DNA of 64,000 nucleotides from Amphiura filiformis (taxonomy: Eukaryota > Echinodermata > Ophiuroidea > Amphilepidida > Amphiuridae): positions 57,329,776 to 57,393,775 of the forward strand of contig NC_092642.1 of NCBI RefSeq assembly GCF_039555335.1, in the 5' to 3' direction. The notes below the pieces were generated by a model, which saw only the letters and a program-made list of their open reading frames with translations, did not search any database and had not been told where the DNA came from. Shown piece after piece: positions 33,701 to 44,800 of this stretch; position 1 is the first letter of the stretch; each line of letters opens with the position of its first letter. The position numbers and the translations under genes were made by a program.

Positions 33701-36700
33701 AAAAATACTGAAATTCAACTAGGATTTCATTAAAAATTAAAATAAAAATGAAAAAAATGGAACATAATACCCTTTAAGGTGGTACTACACCCCTTGATAA
33801 ATTTGTGACTATTTTTGCATTTTCTCAAAAAATAATAACACACTGGTCACAAAAGGTATGTATATTATAGGGGCAAGGAATCCAGTTACTATATACACTG
33901 GAATTTCAGCGACTCAAGACAAGCGGTACATTATTTATGATAAGAAAAGAGGTACCGCTAGAATGTACCTCATTTCTTAACATATATAATGAACCACTTG
34001 TCTTGAATCACTGAAATTTCAGTGAGGTAATTGGATTCCTTGCCCCTATAATATGTAACTTTATTTACCAGTGTGTAGTTATTTTTTGCGAAAAATGCAA
34101 AAATAGTCACAAAATTTATCATGGGGTGTAGTGCCACCTTAAGTATTCAGTTGTACAAATTCAACATTCAAAGCTGTCAATACATCATACCCTCACTAGA
34201 TCTGAAAAAGTAACCAGTATTTTTGACATGCTGACATGTGAATTTTCACATAGGCCCTATTGCACACTCCCGCATCCGCCTGCTCCACATCCGCCTGCTC
34301 CTCCACCCCTGGCATTTTTCATTTCAACTGATGCGATTTTTTTACTGAAACATGTATAATCCTATGCTTCAGTAGACTGAAAGAGTATAAAATTAGGCTT
34401 AAAATGAGGTATAAACCACTGCTGTAGGATATGGGGTTATGGAAAGCCAATCAAATTTGTATCGCAATTTTCAGAAAAGTGTAATCCCTCCACCCTTTTT
34501 GCATACCCAACTTATGACATGCGACCATTAGTATTTTTCTTATGTGTAGTGTATATTGTTGTGGAAAAAAGTTCACCTGGACTTTTGATTTTGTGCCACT
34601 TTGGCCATTATGGATGATTTTTGGCAAATGTTTTCTAAAAGCATGATTTCAGTGCCTCGGTTTGAAGAAATACTTAATGCTATTGACTAGTAAAGTGCCA
34701 TTTCATAAGAAACCCTTTGATACTTTCACAATATGCTTGTTTCATGTTTGCATATATATTAAAATAAAGAAATATAAAAAGGTAAATATATGCTTATACC
34801 AATTTTGCTCACATTGCTATATTTAGACTTTGTCAATTTATTTCGTGCTCCAATGACCGGTCAGAATGGGAAACTTTGAAAATTCATAATTGAAAAGTTT
34901 TTGACCGATTTTGACCATTTAACCACCAAAATACTTCTGTTGATGAGTTCTTTCCAGAAAACAATCTTTTGTAGCAAAAGGAGCAACATGAAATTATGAT
35001 GGTCATCCCTAATAGTAGTATAGTCAAATTAGCTGATTGTTTGCTCACTGACACAACACTGACAGCTTGGACGGACAGCTCCAAATTTATGATCAATGCT
35101 TCTGTCATTCAACTATGCACGGTAGGCAACACAAAAGGTTGTTTGTTAAAAAGCACCATAAAACAAGACCTTGAAGGATTCTGGTTACTTTCGCATGCAC
35201 ACTGAGCTCGGGGCTGAGATTCTTCTATTGCGATGACATTACTGGCTTGTTGGGTCTTATTTTCAAAATGTGCCCATCACAGAAGGCAATGGACAATTTT
35301 AAAATCTTTGCCACACTTTACAAAACATATATTTGGCCTCACTTGGAAGTTTGGAGCCTGACACTGAAGAAAGACATCACCACCCTGGAGCAAGTGTAAA
35401 GACAAGCCACAAAACTGGTGCTAAAAATAAGAGATCTAAGCTATGCTGACAGACTAGAGGTTTTGAATTTATACAGTCTCCAACAAAGAAGAATCTGTAG
35501 AGATCTAATTGAGACCTTCAAATCTTCACAGGTCTAGGAAACCCAGATAAAGAAAGATCTTCCAAGTGACAGAAAAGAGCAGCACAAGAGGACATAACAT
35601 GAAAATTTCCAAGCCTGGACTAACCAAATGTGACATGTCATGTCAAAAGAAGACACTTTTGGGCAGGATCGTAAATGGAGAAATAGCCAAAAATCTGCGC
35701 GGGTTGAGTTGATTTTTTCACAATTTTGGTTTGTTGCGAATTTGTGATGTTATTAATGTTTAAAATATTGTCTGATAGTTTCAGGCCGGAATATAACTGG
35801 CATCTCATATTTTTTTAAACATTTTTCAAGGTAATTCCTATTCTCAACATTGTCAATTATATGTTTAAAGGCAGATATCTCAATTTCCAATTTTATAATA
35901 CCATAACTAACGAACTCAATATCTTTGCTTAGGAATATGCGATTTCATTGGGGAAAACTGCGTTGTGGAGCAAAATATCTCTATATTTCAGATATGTAAA
36001 AACCTCAAAATTGATAACCTGCCCAAAAGTGTCTCCTTTTGACATGACACGTCACAAATCACCTGTATGTAGACAGGGATTTCTTCTCCCAGAGAAGTCA
36101 TCAGTGCAAAAAATGTAAACTCCTTCAAAATGCACTTGATGGTCATTGGAAGAAATATTTGGTTATAAAGGCATATTAGCCTATCCACATCCCATTAACC
36201 TGTGAGTGTAAGCATAATTGTTGGCCTAGTAAATGATCTACAACACCTTGATATTTGAACTCATTGACTGCAATATTTGTGTGCTTTCACAGGCCCTGTA
36301 CTAGGCGGGGATCCATTCAGATGTGAGGATTGTGGCAAAGGCTTTCAGAACTCCTACCTGTACAAGCATTTTGATCACCCTGTATGTGACGATTGTAGGT
36401 AAGCGGCTTGATCTCCCTGTATTATGTAATGAATACCATGAATATCCTGGGGATTTATACAATCTTTTGAGCTAGCTATGTAAAGTCTGCACAAAAAGTA
36501 ACTCAGCTGTTATAAATACGCCTAACGTATTGTTTGTAATAAACGCCCTGGGCGTTGCATTTTTCCAAAAGGGGGGCGTTTATTGGAAGTGAATTGTCAG
36601 TGAAAAAAGCTTAAAAATTGTGTTCAATTTCCCGATGGTGCTCCTATTAAAAGGTGGGATTTACACTATACATGATGGCGGCGCCCACAGAAAATGATAT

Positions 36701-39700
36701 TTTCGTCGGGAATACAACAAAATTACACAGTCTGTAAGTGCATGGAATTAGTGAAATTCTACCATAATTAGGCAATGAAATGGATGGGAGTTGAGTCATA
36801 ATAGGTTTTGTCCATTCAATTTAGCGATCGTGACTGACATGACTGATGCAAGTTTTAAGCTTACCTACACGATATGTCATTCGCATTTTGTCAATTTTCA
36901 CAGAAACATTGGAGGGGCGTTTATTAGAGGGGAGCGTTTATTACAAACAATACGGTATATAGATTCAGAACTAATAATTGTTTTCACAATATTTCAACAT
37001 AAAAAGAAGGATGATTTATTTATGCGCAATTTTGTTCAATATTGACAATACAGCAGTGTTTTGAAAGAAAAATACTCCAATTTAAAAGTTGTAGTTATTT
37101 GTATTGATTTGAAGTAAGCGCGAATATAATGGCGGGCTTTACGTGTTTACAGTGCTGGCATTATAACCATTGATCGCTGTAAATGGCAACTTTTAAATTT
37201 GGGTATTTTTCTGTAAAAGCACTACTGTGTTGTTAATATTGAACGACATTTGACGAATGGGGTATCAAAATGCGTGTAAATAAATCATCCTTCTCTCCAG
37301 CGTTCGAAATAGGGCCGGTCAGCCGGCCATTGGCCTGTAACTTTTTGGCCTGGCCGGTAACTTTTCTGACTGGCATCTAGTTGCCGGCCCGGCTGGCCGG
37401 TAACTTTTTCAGATCAAGCCCGGCTGGCCTGTAACTTTTTGAGGCATATTTCGAACACTGCTTCTCTCTATGTTGAAATATTGTGAAAACAATTATTAGT
37501 TCTGAATCTATAGGCGTATTTATAACAGCTGAGTTACTTTTTGTGCAGACTTTAGGTGGACATATACCACAAGTTGCTACTTGGAGTAATCATTCATTTA
37601 TAGTGGATGGCATGCACAGAAACGGAACTACCATACTGACGTGAGTATAGTCCCGCCCCCTTTTTTGGGTGAAAATTTTTCAAAATTGGGGGGGGGGGTC
37701 TATACTCGATTTTTTTTTTTTTTTTTTTGGCTTTGGAGCACAGAAACGGAACTAATTAAATTCTATCAGTACACACATCATGATTACCCTGTGTGTGATT
37801 GGTGTCCACACACTGTAAACAGTAAACACATTTTGACCACCCTGTATTATGTGATGAATACAAGTGAGCTAGATATGTACATATGAAGCATAGACCCTAA
37901 GGTTAGACTGGGTCTAAAGTTAGACCTGGTCTAAGTGGAATTTAATGCCATCAAGAATGATCCTTTATTTCCCTAGAGTAGGTAGCAAATTACAGTAAAG
38001 AATTAAATGCAAAGTTCAAAAATAATACAAATTAACTAAGAAAATGTAAAGGAAAATGTCGTTTCTCCTGGTATTAAATTCCACTTAGACCAAGTCTAAC
38101 TTTAGACCCGGTCTAACTCTTTTATCATACGGACCTGAGGGTGTGTAAGTGTCACATGTGGTGAACCATAATGCCGTATGTACTGTCGACTAGAGATGAT
38201 ATTTTCACGGCATTAATATTTTGCGATTTCTCTTGTGAGCCATTTTGTGGTTTCTTATATTTGTGACTACAAAGTGTTACATGTTAAAGCCTGAGGGTAT
38301 AAAATATTTTTGCAGGCTTTTAGATTCACGGTCTTGAAAATATGAAAAATAAAAACTTTACAAAAAATACCCACAAAACAGTATCAAGGGCTTAGAATTT
38401 TTTTTAAATTGATGTGTTGAAACTTTTAAAATGTTTCAAAAAATCAGAATCTACAGCAATAGCAATTACCTTTCTATTTTTTTGAGATCTTTATCCCCCA
38501 TGGCTTTAGCCAGATGGTTCACGATTCAACTCAATTCAGTTACTTTTGCTACAAATAGTACAAAGACACAAAAGTGGCCCAAGTTGAAAGTGGCCCAAGC
38601 TGCGGCTACCTTGCCCTTTTGCTGCTCGTCTGCAGAGTGTACATGCTCAGTTTGGGAAAGATTGGCTCATGCTAAGTAGATTGATCCGGCCATCGACTCC
38701 ACACAATGACCGTAAAACAGATGGTTCAAAGTATTATTGTCATTCATTACCGCCATTTTACAAATTGGTTTCATGAAAATAACTTTTTTTTTTTTGCTTT
38801 TCCTTAAAAGACTGGCGATCTTTTCTTTTAGACCACCCGAGTTATATAAGGTTAAAATTACAAATTTACCAAATTAAACTTTCGCGACAAGGTTAAACAT
38901 GTTCTTAGCTATACAAACATACCTTTTATTTCGTCGAACAAGCTTTATTTTGTTCCAAAATCCACGTTTTTATCGCAATTTTTGACGTAAAAGAGCTGAA
39001 TACAAAACCGGTGATGCAAACTCCAAAACTTTACAGTAGTACGAGCGCTTGATGTACGCTTTCGTTTTGACGGTGATTTACGCCGTTTCAGTATCAAGCA
39101 TTTCAAGCGCGTTTGACAGTATTTTACTGCATGACGCAATTTTGCATTTATTCAAGATGGCTTAATTTCTCGAAAAACACGATGTATTTTTCTTTAAAAA
39201 ATCCTCATTTTGCACATTCTTTGCCACTTTTCACTCATCTGATCATCTTTTTATGTGACGGAAGTGATGCTGGTTGTATGAAGGTATGTTTTTTGTTTTT
39301 CCGATAATTTTTAAATTGTTTTTCGAGACAAAAACTTCTTTGCAGAATAGCTGTTTTCACTTGTTTTCAAAAAGTTGTTTTAACCTTGTTTTTATTTTAT
39401 TATTTCCCTCATTAATCGAAGCCCTGCCCTCCTTCCAATACATTAAACCTTGACTTCAAAGTGTTTGGCAACTGTTTAACCTTGATGCAAAAGTAAACCT
39501 TGATGCAAAAGTAATAATTTAGTCCCTATATAGCGAGGGTGGTCTAAAGGAAAAGATCGCCAAAAGACTATTGAAAATGTATCTCAGTTCCATTCTCTGT
39601 TTTAATGCAAATTTAATATGCGATCAACAAGTATGTGGGCTTACTCACAGTGGTTATGCATGCTTGTTTGTGTGTTAATAAACAAATCCTGGTTATTCGT

Positions 39701-41779
39701 GTGCGAGACTGTAACAAATATAATGCACTTTGCAATCATTTGTGAGATATTAATGACCTCCATTTGAGTTTTTACAAATAATAAAAATATGATTGGATCA
39801 CATTCATCTCATATATTCATGAGGTTATGAATATTTATTATAAAATTATACCACCTGCTTACATACTACAGGGAGAGTGATGAGAAGCATGCATTGATAA
39901 CCAAGACAGATGCCAAACAAGAATTCCTTTTAAAAGATGCCGACTTTGACAGGAGAGAGCCGCTGTTGAAGTTCATCGTAAGGAAGAATCCGCACAATCC
40001 TCGATGGGGAGACATGAAGCTATATCTACGATTACAGGTGTGTGTGTGGTTATCATCGTTGTGTCAAAATTGGATAAATTGTAGTATTTTTATTTATTTA
40101 TTTATAACATTCGGCCGAAGCCAGGCTAATCCCAATAGTGCTCAGAGGCTACTAAATTTAAGGGACGCCATCCGGATATGACGGGACAGGGATATGGGAA
40201 GAGGTCCGATTTTAGATGCAGGAGGAAAACCGGAACAGCCGCAGAAAAACCTGCGAGGACAAGCATGGATCGGCAACCAAACTCACATGTGGCGCCGCGG
40301 GGAATTGAACCCCGGCCACAGTGAGAAGCGAGTGAGAAGACCACTACACTAACCCGCCCTCCCGATGGATGCATGAGTGATCACCACACATTTGAATGGA
40401 AGAATGATTAGCTTTACCAGTTCTGATGCAAAATTTTGTGAATTTTTTACAAGTCTGTGTGTTTATTACAAGAGTTTCCATCAACAAATTTTTATTTCTG
40501 TTGGCAAAGGGTTTCTAAATTTGATTTAGTTTTGCACACATGATAAAATCTCATTCACCTGAACTATAAATTCACACACCAATTTTGAAGCGATTTTCAT
40601 GAATTTTGTTTTTAAAATTGCTATTCTTTTGTGTATACTGTGTGTTAGTGGATCACTCAGCATTGCTCAGTGGTCTGGTTATGGCACTGCCCATGGTGAT
40701 TACACGAATTAGTTAATTTGTATCAATAAATTCTGTGTGATTGACTGTTGATATTTTCTGATATCGAGGGTTGAGAACCAGACAGAAAGCCTTAAGGGGG
40801 TACTACACCCCTCGATAAATTTGTACTTCTATTTTTGCATTTTTGTCAAAAACTAATAACACACTGGTAACAAAAGTTGTGTATATTATAGGGGCAAGGA
40901 ATCCAGTTACTACAATGGAATTTCAGTGATCCAAGACAAGCGGTTTGTTATTTATGATAAGAAATGAGGTACCGCTAGGATGTACCTCATTTCCTATCAT
41001 ATATACTGAACCGCTTGTCTCGAGTCACTGAAATTTAATTGGATTCCTTGCCCCAATAATATACATAACTTTTGTTACCAGTGTGTTATTATTTTTTGAG
41101 AAAAATGCACAAATAGTCACACATTTACCACAGGGGTGTAGTACCCCCTTAACTCACAGAGATTTCCTGTATGAGTTAAGGCTTTCTGGTTCTCAACCCT
41201 CAATATGTTGGTTCACAGGAAAGAAGACAAAACAAGATACTATCTTCCATATTATTTGGATATGTTTCTTTTTATTTTATACAAAAGAAAATGTTTTCAG
41301 CCACACCGTTCTTTGGACAAACAATAATTTAACTTCTGCATAATCTTGGTTAGGGATCAAATCAAAACTCGACCGCCGGTTCCGGGCGGTTCCGCCCGGT
41401 TGTAAAATATACACAGTAATGAGGTCAGTCGTCACACCCTGGTTTATATGGCCGGTTGGTATCATCATGGAAGCATCAAGTGAGTGAGTGGAGTGATTTC
41501 AAGTGGTTTCTTTTCAAATTTAGTACAATAGGAATAATCGATTTCCTTCTCGGAGTTCTTCTCAATCAATGAAGCTACTTTTAGCATTTTATTTTGATAA
41601 AATATAAGCAGAGACTTGGTCTATTTATTTCTAATTATTTTACATCGTGACAGGTTAGACAAGACCTACTTTAAAGTTTCATTTACGAGGGGAAAACGCA
41701 AGGATAATACATTTTTCATAAACTGTGTTTATAATCGAAGGAAAGAAATCAAAAAGAATCAAAGAAATCAAAAAGAATC

Positions 41780-41810
<31 letters not shown>

Positions 41811-44800
41811 AAAAGAAAAAAAGAAAGAAAGAAGAAAGAAAAGAAAGAAAAAAGGGGGAAGAGAGAAACAAAAAAAGGGAGAAAGAAGAGGAAGGGGAGG
41901 GGGAGAGGAAGCGGGAGGATAGGGGAGAGGTGGAAAAGTGGTGAGAGTATGAGATGTGTCTCTCACATCACATGAGAGAGAGAGGGGGATAAAAAAAACT
42001 ACACTAAGTTAAGTAATATGGGCCATATTATTATTAGGCGGTATATTGGGCCTATAATGATGTTGGCCAGGTTAGTTGAGGTGATGTGCAAGAAGACTAA
42101 TGATGCATAAAATTTTATGCGAATCCCATCACCCTCGCACCGCGCCCTTCATCAGCACCAATGAAGATTAGCCATTTTGGGCTATCATTTTCTTCGGAAG
42201 GGGGGGGGTCATATATTTTTGGAAAGAATGGGGGGTCATAAAAATTTTTATGACCAAAATGTAGGGAGGCATAAGATGACCACAGATAGTGTGTTTATTT
42301 TATTAAAAAAGACTGATTTCAATACAATTTTACATAAAATTGTTGTTGCCGAAATAGGGGAATCGTAATTTTTTTGACGCTTGACTTTTTGTAAATTTGG
42401 GACCCCTATTCGAAGAAATTGATAGCCCCATAGTATTAAAATGCCAAATTGCCACGCACTTCTATCTCGGTAATGCCATTCTGTGAGTAGATTTGCGAGA
42501 AGTCCCCTTGAAAATTCCTTTTTTTTAAATCTCGAACTTTAACTTGAATCTCAAAAATGAGAGTATAATCATAAAATCATATGAGTGCTAGATCTGCTCC
42601 TCTGATATAATACTTTTTAGCTGGATCAAAATAGGCCTACCGGGACTAAATTAACCAAAAGTTGTAAAAGGCCTATATGCATCTTCCTTTGGCACGATTT
42701 TAGGACATGATTGTCCTCAATTTTGTTCATTTTAACATTGAAGTTGCATTTTTGGCATAAATCACAAAAGAAATCCCCAGTTGAAGTACAAAGCAAATGA
42801 GTCCATCAATATCACTTCAACTGGGGATTTTTTGAGATTTATGCACGCATCATGTCTTCTGGAGGCAGATTTGAACTAATACAGGCCTATGTGATTCACA
42901 AAATTATAAATTCACAACTTCAAAATTACTTAACCTATAGAAATCATTGAAACATTGTTCTGAACTGAAATTAACTGATCTAAACAATGGTGATATATTC
43001 AAACAATTTTAACCTTAAACACGAAATCATTTCAAAAATGAATTTGCTTTGATGATAAGCCAATAGACACACGACTAAGAAAAATCGATCACTGTGTAGT
43101 ACTTTCAAGTATGCACTATTGTGACCGTGACATTTCAAGTATGCGCTATTGTGATCGCGAAATAAACATGTATCGAAATTTTGTTAATCTCTCCGGTTAT
43201 GTTCTTAAACCAACCGGCGGTTGCTACTCATGCATTCTTGAATATTCATATACCAATGACCTCTGCCAACGGACGGAACCGCCCGGAACCGGGCGGCAAC
43301 CGGTGGTCGAGTTTTGATTTGATCCCTTAGAACAATTGGATCAACTTGAATTGACCTAAATTAAAATTTGAATTTTAAAAAGACTGGAATATTCAGGCAG
43401 GCTCTCAGGTACCCGCCCTCCCCTAAGGTACCCGGAGTGGAGACCCTGGAGGCCATAATTTAATATATTTACAAGCCTTGTCCTGTCATAGTTAATGAGA
43501 TAAACTTGGTCCCCAGCCACAAAGTCTGATACAATAGCCTTAGTTCAATGTCAAACAAAGCTGTTGTTTATCATAATACTAATCATGGCGTGTCTGTCCG
43601 TCCCTCTGTCCGCGCGCTGTCGTGTGCGAGTGGCTCGCTAATGCGTATCGCGTGCACGCAGTAGTGTGCGGAGTACCGACGGCTACATCCAGATACTAAT
43701 TTCGGGGCATGGGGGGGCTCATATGTGGTTGCAGGACAGTGCTTGGAAGAGGCGAACGATGGGTTTCCAGATTACGGCCAAGTAAGCGTCACAGCTACAA
43801 AACTACTAAGTTGATTATTGTGTAATTTAAAAGGTCAGGGTAGGTAGGCCTATATGGGTAACGGGTGTTGAGTATTTAGAGATAGTCCTATCACGAGAAC
43901 CACCCAACCTGAGAACCGCAAAATCTAGTATTTAATATTTTGCAGATATATATTTTCAATAGATATCATTGCTACACACACAACTGCTTGGAGACAATTT
44001 TAAGTGTAAATTTTGCACACCACATTGACTTGATCTCTGGTGATACTTGTACCCTGGGTATCCTCCCATAAATTGTATAAGGTACAGTGGCACATAATTA
44101 CCCGAAAATCTTAGCCTTATGCTCTGATCAGCTCGTAATAGGCGGGACTCATAACATTGTGGATTGATATAGAAGGCTTATACACAGCTGGGCGCAGTAC
44201 CTATGTGAATTGCGCTTTGTGTATTGTATGACTGACGTGCGCTTTTGTGAATTTACACAGACGTAAGTTGGGACTTTATTGACTCGCGAAGTAACAAAAA
44301 CTAAATAATTCTCGCTTATTACGAGCTGATCAAAGTTTAATTTTGCACCTACCTTTTCTTTTACGAAAGACAATTGCCTAACTTGGTTTTCTTTCTGCTA
44401 AGTGCTAACTTGGATAGTAAATGAGAATCCCTTTGCTCTTCTATTATGATTGTTTTTCAGGTTGAAAAACGTGCCTTAAACATTTGGGGAAGCGAAGAAG
44501 AGATAGAAGAAGCCAGAGAAAAGAGGCAGCAAAATAAAGAAAAGATGAAGCAAAAGAAGTTTGATAAGAAAGTGAAAGGTAAGTTGCCCGGCTCTTTGTG
44601 ATATGACTAGTTATGTGTTCTCCCATTTACCACCATCTCAATACCAGCGTTGGCATATAGCTGGTATCCCGAGCAAAACTTACTCAATTTTGATCACTTT
44701 GCTACACAATTTTGGAAATGTGTAGCAATTTTATGCCATAGACTTATACAGTGAAGTGTGCAAATGTAACAAAAATAAAGTAATGCAAGCTGATAATGCT

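Larger units (their letters stand above)
36482..37556. mobile_element. Large foldback element carrying two nested MITEs
   Basis: Arms: GTCTGCACAAAAAGTAACTC and CAGCTGTTATAAATACGCC at the left return inverted at 37505-37556. Pairing continues through the GATTCAGAACTAATAATTG segments and converges near 37130. One arm holds a MITE at 36530-36960, the other a hAT-like element at 37298-37460. Confidence 0.9.

Noticed and set aside
43733..43785. Extra XPA exon after a TTGCAG acceptor-like site
   Set aside because: Exon 4 joins exon 5 in phase with an unbroken match to XPA, and the candidate shows no family similarity.
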